DNA of 64,000 nt from SG8-30 sp963715485 (GTDB lineage Bacteria > Pseudomonadota > Gammaproteobacteria > Steroidobacterales > Steroidobacteraceae): the NCBI GenBank assembly GCA_963715485.1, contig OY970244.1:3062582-3126581 (forward strand), in the 5' to 3' direction. Every line of letters starts with the position of its first letter. Within the stretch, counting starts at the first letter, position 1. The notes under the pieces were generated by a model, which saw nothing but the letters and a program-made list of their open reading frames with translations, had not been told where the DNA came from and made no database searches. A program made the position numbers and the translations under genes. Shown piece by piece: positions 34,429 to 43,400 of this stretch.

Positions 34429-34451
34429 GTATAACAGTAGAATTGTATACT
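34428..34451. promoter_or_regulatory. inverted repeat next to the export promoter, possible operator
   Basis: AGTATA at 34428-34433 and TATACT at 34446-34451 form a symmetric 24-bp element whose inner bases match at two more pairs. It touches the -35 box of the export promoter. The place and symmetry suit a dimeric repressor or activator, but no regulator gene lies next to it. Confidence 0.4.
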
Positions 34452-34536
34452 CTCGGACCCGGGTCAAGGACTAACTAATTGAAAAATATGAGTTAATAAG
34501 CTGACGCGTTGGAGTCCCGGGAACGGTGATTGAGCC

Positions 34537-34612
34537 TGGTGCCGGGTGCAGGAATCGAACCCGCGACCTTCTGATTACAAATCAGCTGCTCTACCGTCTG
34601 AGCTAACCCGGC
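34537..34612 (-). tRNA. tRNA-Thr (anticodon TGT)
   Basis: A 76-base tRNA read from 34612 to 34537. Acceptor stem GCCGGGT/ACCCGGC, encoded CCA, anticodon loop TTTGTAA giving TGT. In E. coli the same tRNA (thrU) lies directly before tyrU-glyT-thrT-tufB; here it is about 18.5 kb from tRNA-Tyr and still follows birA-coaX. Confidence 0.97.
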
Positions 34613-34653
34613 AGTCGAGAGGCGCCAGTGTTCGCCTGACGCCGAATGATACT

Positions 34654-35355
34654 TCAGCCCGGGACCCCGTCGGAAACGCCCATGGGCGCGATCGGCTCGC
34701 TGTTCTGGCCGGCGACGTCGCAGGGTTGGACCTCGAGCCTGAAGATTCGGCCCGAACCGCTGTCGTAGCTCGCCGGGTCGGGCAGCTGCTCGGGAGAGCG
34801 GATGTCGACGTCGATCCAGTAGACGGTGCCGGAACGTTGCCGTTCCGAGATATCGGGTTTGTAGCCGAGCGCGCGGACCTCATCGGCACGCCTGAGGGCG
34901 CGTGGACGTTCCGTGAACAAACCCAGGGAAATGGTCGGTCCCTCGCCCTCTGCCGGCATCAGGTAGGCGTCACCAACACCGAACTGTCGCAGGCGCTCGA
35001 TGATCCTTTCGGCATCGTCGACGTTCGCGATCCCGGTGAGCGAGACCCAGTAGCCTGCCCACACCGGACCGTCGGCGGCGCGCTGGCGCGGCCCGAGGCC
35101 TGCCTCGCGCAGTCCTGCGGAAGCCCGCGCAGCTTCGGTCAGGTCGACGAAGGGGCCCAGGCTCACACAGCTGGCGTCAGTATCAAGCCGTAGCGCCGGC
35201 AGGGGTTGCGCCGCGGGCGCTTCACGCGCCAGCACCAGCTGGGCGCCGCTGGTTGTCGACTCGGCCGATGGCGGGGGCGGACGGGCGATCCACTGCGACC
35301 AGGCAAAAAACCCCAGATTGGCCAGCAGCAGCAGGACGATGACCGAACGCATCAT
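34654..35355 (-). CDS. SPOR domain protein
   Basis: A 233-residue protein with one N-terminal membrane helix (MRSVIVLLLLANLGFFAWSQ), a proline-rich linker, and a C-terminal region with SPOR-like repeats (WVSLTGIANVDDAERIIERL and ISLGLFTERPRALRRADEVR). SPOR domains bind denuded peptidoglycan at division sites, so a periplasmic cell-wall or division role is likely. It overlaps the coaX stop codon by four bases (ATGA), and the birA-coaX-SPOR order is common in gammaproteobacteria. The tRNA-Thr(UGU) gene follows 41 bases after its stop. Confidence 0.82.
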   Translation of the reverse strand: MMRSVIVLLLLANLGFFAWSQWIARPPPPSAESTTSGAQLVLAREAPAAQPLPALRLDTDASCVSLGPFVDLTEAARASAGLREAGLGPRQRAADGPVWAGYWVSLTGIANVDDAERIIERLRQFGVGDAYLMPAEGEGPTISLGLFTERPRALRRADEVRALGYKPDISERQRSGTVYWIDVDIRSPEQLPDPASYDSGSGRIFRLEVQPCDVAGQNSEPIAPMGVSDGVPG

Positions 35356-36107
35356 GAGTTGACCTCCGCAATCACGGCAAGTCCCTCGAGCACGAGATCC
35401 GGAACCACGTCGGCCCGGACATTCAACAACGGTTCTATCCTTGCGGCGTCGCCGCCTCCGATCAGCACCCGTGGTACCGCGCCGCTTTCGCCCCTGACCC
35501 AGTCCACGACACGCTCCGCCAGGGCCGAAAGCGCATGGCTGGCTCCGAGTTCAACCGCCGCAGCGGTATTGCGCCCGAGCATGCCATTGGCAAGCGGCGC
35601 CTCGAGCGATGCACTGCGGGCGATGTCGCTCGTCCGGCGCAGCAGCGAGTCCGTCATCATGTCGTAGCCGGGCATGATCAGTCCGCCCATGTGCCGTCCC
35701 TGCGGGTCCAGCGCATCCACCGTCATCGCGGTTCCGGCTGCGATGCACACCAGCGCGCCATGCACGCGCCGCCAGGCCGCGATCATGCCGAGCCAACGGT
35801 CTGCGCCGAGGGTCTCCGGATGATCATAGGAGTTTTCGACGCCCGCCGCAGACCGCGTCGCGTGTACGAACTCCGGGCGCAGTCCATGGCGCGCCAGCGC
35901 CCACTCGCCCAGGGCGTGAGCCACAGCCGGGCCTGCAACATTTGACACCAGGATCCGCTCGCAGGGTCCCGCCAGCGCATCCAGCCCACCCAGCCATTCA
36001 GCGTCGCGTAGCCCTCGATGTATCGCGGCCCCCGCCCGGGAAAGCCTTCCCTGCTCGAGCACCGCCCACTTGGCCCGGGTGTTACCGACGTCAACCAATA
36101 GCTTCAT
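35352..36107 (-). CDS. coaX: type III pantothenate kinase
   Basis: CoaX, 251 residues, phosphorylates pantothenate in the first step of coenzyme A synthesis, with an ASKHA fold and no feedback inhibition by CoA. The start is the ATG at 36105-36107 (MKLLVDVGNTRAKWAV), overlapping the birA stop by four bases. The phosphate motif DVGNTRAKW, the GADRWLGMIAA segment and the IAAGTAMTVDAL motif are complete. The upstream open frame overlaps birA and is not used. A monovalent cation such as K+ is normally required. Confidence 0.95.
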   Translation of the reverse strand: MKLLVDVGNTRAKWAVLEQGRLSRAGAAIHRGLRDAEWLGGLDALAGPCERILVSNVAGPAVAHALGEWALARHGLRPEFVHATRSAAGVENSYDHPETLGADRWLGMIAAWRRVHGALVCIAAGTAMTVDALDPQGRHMGGLIMPGYDMMTDSLLRRTSDIARSASLEAPLANGMLGRNTAAAVELGASHALSALAERVVDWVRGESGAVPRVLIGGGDAARIEPLLNVRADVVPDLVLEGLAVIAEVNS

Positions 36108-37093
36108 GCGGCAGGTCTCAGGCTCGCCTCGCCGGAAACGAAGCGCTCGAGCCTGCCACCGACCTCCAGCAGCAGCGCACCGTCGAGGTCGATGCCACGG
36201 GCCACGCCGTCGATGACGGCCTCGCCACGGTGGACTCTCGCGGCCTGCGCCGACAGCGCGTCCGCTGCGCTCCACTCCTGGAAGAACGGCGCGAATCCAG
36301 CCTGCTCGAATTCAACCAGCGACAGTATCAGCTGGTTGATCAGCGCCGCGGCCAGCATGGATCTCGACGGCAATGGCTGGGTGGCGATGTCCTCGATGGA
36401 AGCGGCTTCGATGCCGGTTGCACTGATGGCTGCTCGTGCCCCGGGTGGCAGGCGGACATTCAGTCCGATGCCCACGACCACGTAGGCTGGTCCCGCCGCT
36501 TCGGCGCGCAGTTCGCACAGGATGCCGCCAAGTTTTCGGCCCTGCCAGAGGATGTCATTTGGCCACTTCAGCTGGATGTCCCCGACTCCAAGGTTGCCAA
36601 GTGCCCGCCTGACGGCAACCCCTGCCGCCAGCGACAGGGCGGACAGCTGTGGCGGCGCCTCGGCGAAACACCAGCTCACCGACAGGCAGACCCCGGATCC
36701 GAACGGAGCCACCCAGCGACGGCCGCGCCGGCCTCGGCCTTGCGACTGGAACTCGGCCAGGCAGGCGTCGGCCCGGCCCTGAGCGAGGTCCGCTACAGCC
36801 AGCAGGGTCTCGTTGGTCGAGACGATCTCGTCCGCGAGGATGAGCCGCCGCAGGCGCTCGCGCGCGTGGCCGGGGAGGTTGGCGAGCAGGGCCCGTTCAT
36901 CGAGCAGGTCGATCGGCGCGGTCAAGCGGTAGCCCCGGCCCGCCATCGCATCGACTTCCAGCCCCCATGAAACAAGCTGCCGGACTTGCTTCCAGACGGC
37001 TGCACGACTCACCGCGAGCGTCGTTGCAAGCGCTTCGCCCGAGTGCTCGCAACCGTCGGCCAGCAGCCGAACCAGCTCCAGCCGGCGGTTCAA
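36104..37093 (-). CDS. birA: biotin-protein ligase / biotin operon repressor BirA (TTG start)
   Basis: BirA, 329 residues, activates biotin to biotinyl-AMP and attaches it to acetyl-CoA carboxylase carrier protein; its N-terminal winged helix can repress biotin genes. The HTH is at about residues 14-55 (GEALATTLAVSRAAVWKQVR). The ligase domain shows STNETL, QSQGRGRRGRRW, KWPNDILWQGRKLGGIL and VGIGLNV. The frame has no suitable ATG, and the start is best at the TTG at 37093-37091, which overlaps the plsY stop as TTGA, like the ATGA overlaps further along. I infer translational coupling of plsY, birA, coaX and the SPOR gene. Confidence 0.9.
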   Translation of the reverse strand: MNRRLELVRLLADGCEHSGEALATTLAVSRAAVWKQVRQLVSWGLEVDAMAGRGYRLTAPIDLLDERALLANLPGHARERLRRLILADEIVSTNETLLAVADLAQGRADACLAEFQSQGRGRRGRRWVAPFGSGVCLSVSWCFAEAPPQLSALSLAAGVAVRRALGNLGVGDIQLKWPNDILWQGRKLGGILCELRAEAAGPAYVVVGIGLNVRLPPGARAAISATGIEAASIEDIATQPLPSRSMLAAALINQLILSLVEFEQAGFAPFFQEWSAADALSAQAARVHRGEAVIDGVARGIDLDGALLLEVGGRLERFVSGEASLRPAA

Positions 37094-37743
37094 CGTCCCG
37101 CGTCCCGCGGTCGCAGCAGCCAGAGTCGCTTCACCCGGTTCTCGTTGCCCGCTCGCATGCGGGCGATGTTGGCGCGGTGCGTGAAAATCACGAATGCAGC
37201 CATCGCCAGCGAAAAGACCAGTAGTGGCGTCGGCACGGGCTCGACCAGGGCCACTACGGCCACTGGAAGGGCCAGCATGGCGATCATGGTTGCGAGACCG
37301 ACGAAGCCGGACACCATCACCACCACGAGCCAGGTTGCCAGAACCGGAATCAGGGCCATCGGCGCCATCACGGCAACGGAGCCAAGCAGGGTTGCCGCGC
37401 CCTTGCCGCCCTGGAATTCGTAATACAGCGGCCAGACGTGACCCGCGACGACCCATGTCCCACAGGCGACGGCCAGCCATGCGCGCGAGACTTCCGGATC
37501 AATGCCGACACCCGGGATGTCCCAGCCGGGAAGGAGTCCAACGGCGATGAGCGCCTTGCCCACATCGATGAACACGACAGCCGCGGCGAAGGCGAATCCC
37601 TGGGTCCGCAGGGCATTGGTACCCCCTGCGTTCTGGCTGCCCAGCTCGCGGATATCCACGCTGCGCACGCGCCCCACCAGCATGGCGCCCATCAACGAGC
37701 CCAGCAGGTAGGACAACAACGATTTGAGGCCCAGTTCCAGCAC
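37090..37743 (-). CDS. plsY: glycerol-3-phosphate acyltransferase PlsY
   Basis: PlsY, 217 residues, inner-membrane enzyme that acylates glycerol-3-phosphate from acyl-phosphate in phospholipid synthesis. Five membrane segments are apparent. The three catalytic motifs are present: LGSQNAGGTNALR (about 35-47), GHVWPLYYEFQGGKGAA (about 101-117) and HRANIARMRAGNE (about 188-200). Its stop overlaps the birA TTG start by three bases. The C-terminus is longer than in some PlsYs but normal for proteobacteria. Confidence 0.94.
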   Translation of the reverse strand: MLELGLKSLLSYLLGSLMGAMLVGRVRSVDIRELGSQNAGGTNALRTQGFAFAAAVVFIDVGKALIAVGLLPGWDIPGVGIDPEVSRAWLAVACGTWVVAGHVWPLYYEFQGGKGAATLLGSVAVMAPMALIPVLATWLVVVMVSGFVGLATMIAMLALPVAVVALVEPVPTPLLVFSLAMAAFVIFTHRANIARMRAGNENRVKRLWLLRPRDAGR

Positions 37744-37836
37744 GCCGGTACGGCTCCGCCTTGAGCTGCGACCCGGAGGATTCTAGCACCGGCTGCGCCC
37801 TGCCAGCGCCGACGGGAGAGCGCCGGGACGCCGCCA

Positions 37837-38829
37837 TCAGCTGGAAGACGGCGCCGGGCCTGCTGCGTTGCGAGGCAGGAAGATCTCGGCCAGCGTGCAG
37901 CGCACGCTACCACCGCCGAAACGCTCGATCGTCGGGACGGCGGCGATGAGCATGACGCCGTGCCGCTCCAGGCCCCGGCGCTGGTGCGCGTCGAGCGAAT
38001 CCCAGGCAGAAGTCGACATGGCAACGATCCGCCCGCCGCCGGTAGTCGCGAGCGCCAGCATGTTGCCGGCGAAGGCATTCATCTGGTTACGGTCGATCTC
38101 GATCAACTCGCGCCCCCCTGTCAGCAGGCGCTCGCGCAGCGTGCGCCGCTCGACCGGGTCCGTCACAGCCTCGCAACAGAGCGTTGCAAAGGTCTCACCC
38201 ACACACATCAGGACGTTGCTGTGGTAGACGTCCTCGCCAGCCGGCCCGATCGCACGAAAGGTCACGGGCTGGTAGCCCAGCTCGCCCACCAGCTGGTCCA
38301 GCGGTCGCGGGTTGGTCCGGGGCGACAGGCAGGCGTAGGCGACACGATCGCGATGGTCAAACACGATGCTGCCGGTTCCCTCCAGGAACACGTCGCTCGA
38401 CTCCCATCCGCTCAGGTCGAGAACCCGGCGAACGCCGAAGCCGCGCTCCTCGATCACCTTGAGTACGTCACGGCGTCGTTCCCTCCGCCTGAGCGGCGAG
38501 AGCATGGGGTACAGGACAGCGGTCCCGTCGTGGTGCAGGCTCAGCCAGTTGTTAGGGAAAACCGCGTCGGGCCGCGGCGGCTTAGCGCCATCCTGGACTA
38601 CCAGCACCTCGACACCAGCGCGATCCAGTCCCGATGCGAGCTGGTCAAACTCCCGCAGCGCCTGCGCCTGTTCTTCCGGGGTGACGACTTCCGACGACTG
38701 GAAGGCATTGGTCGCGGCCGTCTCGGGATTGGCGCCGAAGGCGGCTGGGCGCACCATCAGGACCGTCGCCGCGCACTGGGCCAACGGCAGGTATTTACCC
38801 TCCCCTGGAGTAGTCGTTGCCGCTGTCAT
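37837..38829 (-). CDS. CtlX-like amidinohydrolase/arginine deiminase-family protein
   Basis: Guanidino-group modifying enzyme of the pentein fold, 330 residues, related to CtlX, citrulline hydrolases and dimethylarginine hydrolases. The core catalytic set can be placed: D88 in PDAVFPNNW, E150 in VFLEGTGS, H203 in VYHSNVLM and the nucleophile C311 in GGGSVRCTLAEIFLP. CtlX proteins act on citrulline or related amides, but substrate cannot be fixed from sequence alone. It lies 15 bases after the anti-sigma gene on the same strand and 93 bases before plsY, so it may be part of the sigma-controlled transcript. Confidence 0.85.
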   Translation of the reverse strand: MTAATTTPGEGKYLPLAQCAATVLMVRPAAFGANPETAATNAFQSSEVVTPEEQAQALREFDQLASGLDRAGVEVLVVQDGAKPPRPDAVFPNNWLSLHHDGTAVLYPMLSPLRRRERRRDVLKVIEERGFGVRRVLDLSGWESSDVFLEGTGSIVFDHRDRVAYACLSPRTNPRPLDQLVGELGYQPVTFRAIGPAGEDVYHSNVLMCVGETFATLCCEAVTDPVERRTLRERLLTGGRELIEIDRNQMNAFAGNMLALATTGGGRIVAMSTSAWDSLDAHQRRGLERHGVMLIAAVPTIERFGGGSVRCTLAEIFLPRNAAGPAPSSS

Positions 38830-38844
38830 GTCAGCAACCGCGGA

Positions 38845-39666
38845 TCAGCCGGCAGCGACCTGCGCGAGCGCCACGATTCGCTCGCGCGAGGAGACAACCA
38901 CGCCGCCGGGCCGCTCCACGGTGACCGCGAACAACGCGGCCTGGCGAACTGGCAGGCGCGCGTGGATCGGCACCACCACTTCAGTGGCCCCGGCCGGGAT
39001 GTCAAAGACACCTCCGTCCACCGGATAACGGTCGTCGCGCGTACCGTCAAAGATCCACAACTGGTACTGCTCGGCCGATGTGTCATTGGCGGGCAGGCCG
39101 ACGAACCGCATGTAGCCCGTCTGCGTCACCGGATCCCAGACGACATCACCCGCCACGCTGGCGGAGGCAGGATCATCCGTGCTCGACCACGGTTCCCTGA
39201 CGGCTGCAGGCACCGAGGCCACCAACTCAGCGCGCTGCGCGGCCAGCGTCGGCGGCGGCTGTGGCACCGCAACTACCGCTTCCCGCTCGGCCAGTCTCGG
39301 CCACCATGCGGCGACCGCGAGCAGCAGCGAGGCGGCTGCGGCATACCAGCCCAGCGCTGATCCGGCCGGCCGGGTCGGCGGGACCTTCACGGGCAGCGGC
39401 ACGACCTTCCCGGTCGCAGCCTGTTCGACGGCTACACGGCCCTCGGCAATCAGCCGTACCCTGAGTGCCTCGGGCATCGGCTCCGACGGCAGCCTCGCCG
39501 CCAGGGTCAGCGCTGCGGCCGCCGGCGCCAGCGCGTCCCGGTCAGCTCCCGGCGCAGCCGCCAGCAACACGTCGAGTTCGCGTGCCTCAGCAGCGGTCAG
39601 CCCGCGCGTCTCGAGCTGCACCAGCAGGTCGGCCAGGTCGTTGTCTGCCAGGAACGAGGTACTCAT
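38845..39666 (-). CDS. anti-sigma factor, RskA type
   Basis: Single-pass membrane anti-sigma factor of 273 residues. The cytosolic N-terminus (LADNDLADLLVQLETRGL) should bind the sigma factor; one membrane helix lies at about 103-121 (ALGWYAAAASLLLAVAAWW); the periplasmic part has the RskA C-terminal pattern EQYQLWIFDG...AALFAVTVERPGG. The start at 39666 overlaps the sigma stop by four bases. The frame extends a further 132 codons upstream inside the sigma gene but is not used. Release of the sigma factor probably needs regulated proteolysis. Confidence 0.88.
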   Translation of the reverse strand: MSTSFLADNDLADLLVQLETRGLTAAEARELDVLLAAAPGADRDALAPAAAALTLAARLPSEPMPEALRVRLIAEGRVAVEQAATGKVVPLPVKVPPTRPAGSALGWYAAAASLLLAVAAWWPRLAEREAVVAVPQPPPTLAAQRAELVASVPAAVREPWSSTDDPASASVAGDVVWDPVTQTGYMRFVGLPANDTSAEQYQLWIFDGTRDDRYPVDGGVFDIPAGATEVVVPIHARLPVRQAALFAVTVERPGGVVVSSRERIVALAQVAAG

Positions 39667-40235
39667 GCCTCCGCCTCCCCCGCCTGCCCCGGACCGACTC
39701 CGAGCTTCTCCCGGACCGCGATCAGACCGCGGCGCATGAAGGTCTTGACCGTACCGAGCGGCATGCCGGTGACGCTGGCGATGTCGGAGTGGGACAGGCC
39801 CTGCAGGAGGCCGAGTTCGATGACCTTGCGCTGCTCGGGTCGCAAGGTGGCCACCACCCGCGCCGCCCGCTCCGCTTCGACGCTGATCTCGCCCGCGGTA
39901 TCCGGCGTATGGAAGCCCAGCTCGTCGAGCACATCCGAAGAGTCCGTCTGGATCCGGTTGGCCAGACGGCGCATGCGGTCGATCAGTCTCCGGCGCGCAA
40001 TGGTCGTAATGAACACCTTCTCCGATCCGGCGGCCGGATTGAAGCGGTGCGCACTGCGCCAAACGTCGGTGAAGATCTCCTGCACTGCGTCTTCCGCATC
40101 CGAGGGGTTGCGCGTGAGCCGGCGGGCGATAGCCCAGACGAGGGAGCCGTATTGCTCCATCACCTCGACCACCGCGGCATTCTCACCGCGTGCGATTCGC
40201 GTCATCAGGGACTCGGTCATTGCGAGTTCCAACAT
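39663..40235 (-). CDS. ECF RNA polymerase sigma factor (SigK-like)
   Basis: Extracytoplasmic-function sigma factor, 190 residues. Region 2 includes AIARRLTRNPSDAEDAVQEI and the DNA-reading FTDVWRSAHRFNPAAG, with ITTIARRRLIDRMRR; region 4 has LRPEQRKVIELGLLQGL and the helix-turn-helix HSDIASVTGMPLGTVKTFMR. The partner is the RskA-like gene that overlaps it by four bases, the usual SigK-RskA design. Two starts are possible, ATG at 40235 (right after AAAGGA) or five codons later. No auto-promoter could be identified with confidence. Confidence 0.92.
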   Translation of the reverse strand: MLELAMTESLMTRIARGENAAVVEVMEQYGSLVWAIARRLTRNPSDAEDAVQEIFTDVWRSAHRFNPAAGSEKVFITTIARRRLIDRMRRLANRIQTDSSDVLDELGFHTPDTAGEISVEAERAARVVATLRPEQRKVIELGLLQGLSHSDIASVTGMPLGTVKTFMRRGLIAVREKLGVGPGQAGEAEA

Positions 40236-40388
40236 TCCTTTCGATACGGATCAGGCCGCGGATTCAGGCGAACGGGCCCGGGATATCGCGTGGAGTATAA
40301 CAACCCGCTCCAGGATCCCCGCGGACCGGGTGTAAAGGACGTGTACAGCCACTCACCTGGACAGGATGCTGCCGGAGCCAAGAAGAAG

Positions 40389-40416
40389 GGGCGCGGCAGT
40401 AGCCTGCCGCGCCCCT
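40389..40416 (-). terminator. intrinsic terminator of the Oar-like TonB receptor gene
   Basis: A perfect 12-bp stem, ggggcgcggcag against ctgccgcgcccc, with a four-base loop, beginning 21 bases after the receptor stop. On the minus strand it is followed by TTCTTCTT, a reasonable U-rich tail. Confidence 0.8.
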
Positions 40417-40436
40417 GCAGGTCTCGAACGATCGAA

Positions 40437-43400
40437 TCAGAACTCGATCCGGAAGCCCATCTGGATGCGCCAGACCGACGGCAGGGCCGAGAGTGAATAA
40501 AAGGCCTTTTGCGGCACCGGGTCGTCGGTGTTGATCGGTGAATAGACATACTGGTTGGTGGCCGCGTCAATCTTGGCCACCAGCACCGGCGCCTGGTAGT
40601 GGAAGCTGACCTGCGACAGCCGGCCCCAATCGCTATTGATCAGGTTGGCCAGGTTCTCGATGTCGAGTGTCAGCACGGCGCGCAGGTCCTTCAGGCCGAG
40701 CGGAATCTCCTGCGCCAGCCTCAGGTTGGCCGTGGTCACCCACGGGCTGTTGAAGGCGTTGCGCGGCGCAATCTGGCCACGGTAGCGATCCAGGTCCGAG
40801 CCACTGATGAACTCGTTGACCGCCACGCCGAACTCGGGCGTGGAGTAGGTGACCAGCGGATCATTCTCCAGCGGCACGTAGAACAACTGCCGCTCGCGGG
40901 AATTCTGCCGCGGGTCGCCAAACGTGGTACCGCCTCTCGCGAAGGTGTAGCTGTACGGCCTGCCCGAGCGCCGATCGAGGAACAGACCGGCGCTGGTGTA
41001 GGCGTCCTTGAAGAACGCCTTTTTCCAGTTGAGTGCCAACGTGAAGCGATGCTCGATCTCGTAGTCCGAGGTCGCGAGCACCGGGTTGTTCGGATCCGCG
41101 GTCGAAAGCTTGTCCCAGTTGGACGAGGCCGTCGAGCTCTGGCCCGGGTTCACATCCTCCACGTCCTGGTGGCCGTAGCCGAGATACATGTCGATCAGTC
41201 CCGCCTGTGTCACCCAGGCCTTGGACAGGTCGATGGTAAAGATGGTCGAACTACCCTTGCTGGTGTTGCCCAGGATGAGGTCCTGAACGAAGCTGGGGCG
41301 GCCGTCGGCATTCTGCGTGTAGATCGGGCGGCCATCAGGCGCGGTACCGGTCTGTGTCAGGCGGATGTCCTGCCACACGACCTCCTTTTCGACCTCCGAG
41401 TGCATCAGGTCGACGGTCAGCTTCCAGTCGTCCGCGAAGTAGTGCTCGATCCCGAGGTTGTAGCGCCACTGCGAGGGAACTTCAAAGTTCGGGAAGATCG
41501 CGTTGACCGCACCGTCACCTGGCAAGAGCTTGTCCTGGACCGACTGCGGAATGTTGTAACCGTCGACGTTGAGAAGCTCGTCGCCGACACCGGACGCCTG
41601 CACGACCGTGACGCCGTCATTGGAGAAGCTGTTCGACACCCACACGTTGGGGGTGCCGCCGCCGAACAGGCCGATACCACCACGCAGCAGCGTGGCGTCG
41701 TCCAGCTGCCAGTTGAACCCGAGCCGCGGCATGAACAGGTCGCGGCCGTCGAGCGTTTCCTGGTTGTCGAAGCCGTAGCGGCTCTCGAAGTTGGTATTGA
41801 GCAGTGGCTTGTCGCCGGAGGAGAACTTCTCGAAGCGCACGCCCCCCTGCAGCTCGAATTCCGGCGTGACCTTCCAGGTGTCCTGGACGTAGAGCGCATC
41901 GACGTTGTAGCCGAAGCTGGCAGCGCCGTCCCTGGCATCGTTGGTGTACGCGTTCGAATAATCGAGGCGATTGGCGATTCGCGCCTGGTAGTTCGCAATG
42001 CTGCTGAAATAGTACTCGCCCTTGCTGCGCGGCACGAACAGGTTGAAGATGTCGAGCATCTCCCGCTCGTAACCCACCGACAGGGTATGGTCGCCGAGGA
42101 AGAAATTACCCTTCAGCTTGATCTGGTCGAGATCGTTTGACAGCTCGTTGGCCTGGCGGAACACGTCGGCGCCGATGAACACCTCGCCGCCACCTGGTGC
42201 GCCGGTCAGCACGCGGAAATTGGCGAAGTCGGTGCCGAACAGCGACTCCTGCGTCGTTACCACCTCCTTGCGAGACGCCTTGAACTCGGTCGCGAACAGG
42301 TCCGACCAATCGGAGAACAACTGCAGCGAGTAGGACTCCAGCTTGATCGCGAGGTTGTACCAGTCCGACGGCGTCGACAGATCGCGCCCCCCCGCACTGT
42401 TATTGCTCTGGACCACCACGTTGCCGTCGGTATTCTGATAGGAGAACGATGCGCGCTGGGTATCCGTGATATTCCAGTCGAGCTTGGCGAGAATTTTTTC
42501 GTCCGTCTCGGGCAGGCTGGAAAGCGTCGTGCCGGGGTCATAACCGTAGACGTCGCGCGTAATCTGGATGATCCCCTCGTACTCGTCCTGGCTAATGCCA
42601 GGCACCTCGATGGCCGCGCCCGAGCCGGTCGGGCCGTAGTCCTGCGGCGCCGTACGATCGAGTTTCTCGTAGGAAGCAAAGAAGAACAGCCTGTCCTTGA
42701 TGATCGGGCCTCCAAGCGAGGCGCCGTAAGTTTCGTTGTCAAACTGAAAGTCCAGCTTGTCGTCCCGGCTCTTGTCGCCGACCAGGCTATCGTCGTACTT
42801 GTAGTAGAAGGCCGAGCCCGAAAACTCGTTGGTGCCCGACTTGGTCACGACGTTGATGGTCGAGCCGCGGAAGCTCGAGTACTGCACGTCGAACGGTGCC
42901 GACAGCAGCGCCACGGCCTCGACCGCGTCGAGGGAGACCGGTGAGCGCAGCGTAGGGTACCCGCTGTTGTTGATCCCGAAGTCGTCGCTCTGGCGCACGC
43001 CATCGACGGTGATACTGTTGTACTTGCTGTTGACACCGGCCACTTCCAGCGCATCGGAGTTGGTCGCGTCGACCCAGGCCTTCGGGTCAATCTGCAGGGT
43101 GTCCTTGAGGTCGCGCTTGATGCTGGCCTGGCTGGCGATGGTCTCGGCCGAGAACTCGGCGCCGACGCCAATCGCGGTCGCCTGGGTTCCGGCCGCCGTG
43201 ACCTGCACTTCGGCGAGCTGCGTCATCGGCGTCAGCGCCAGTGTCAGCGCTTCGCGCCGGCCAAGCTCAGTGTAGACATTTTCGATCGCGGCGCCCTGGT
43301 TGCCCTGCGAGGAAGCCGTGACCGAATACGGGCCGCCGACCCTGAGGCCGGTCACCACGAACTGGCCGGAGGCATTGGTCGTCGCGCTGCTGGAAGTTCC

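Noticed and set aside
16036..34612. Genomic island integrated at tRNA-Thr(UGU)
   Set aside because: No integrase or mobility gene, and the only match between the tRNA 3' end and the other junction is an 8-base GC-rich word (ggtgccgg), too short to be an attachment site.
38845..40235. Cell-surface signalling (FecI/FecR type) linking the ECF sigma factor to the neighbouring TonB receptor
   Set aside because: The anti-sigma protein has an RskA C-terminus, not a FecR domain, and the receptor has no N-terminal signalling (STN) domain.
40236..40436. Promoter for the ECF sigma gene around tgtacacgtcctttaca
   Set aside because: TGTA/TACA symmetry was noticed, but spacing to a -10-like TATACT does not fit a known ECF or sigma-70 pattern.
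40599..42140. A 513-codon + strand frame opposite the Oar-like receptor
   Set aside because: Antisense shadow, no ribosome binding site and no domain similarity.
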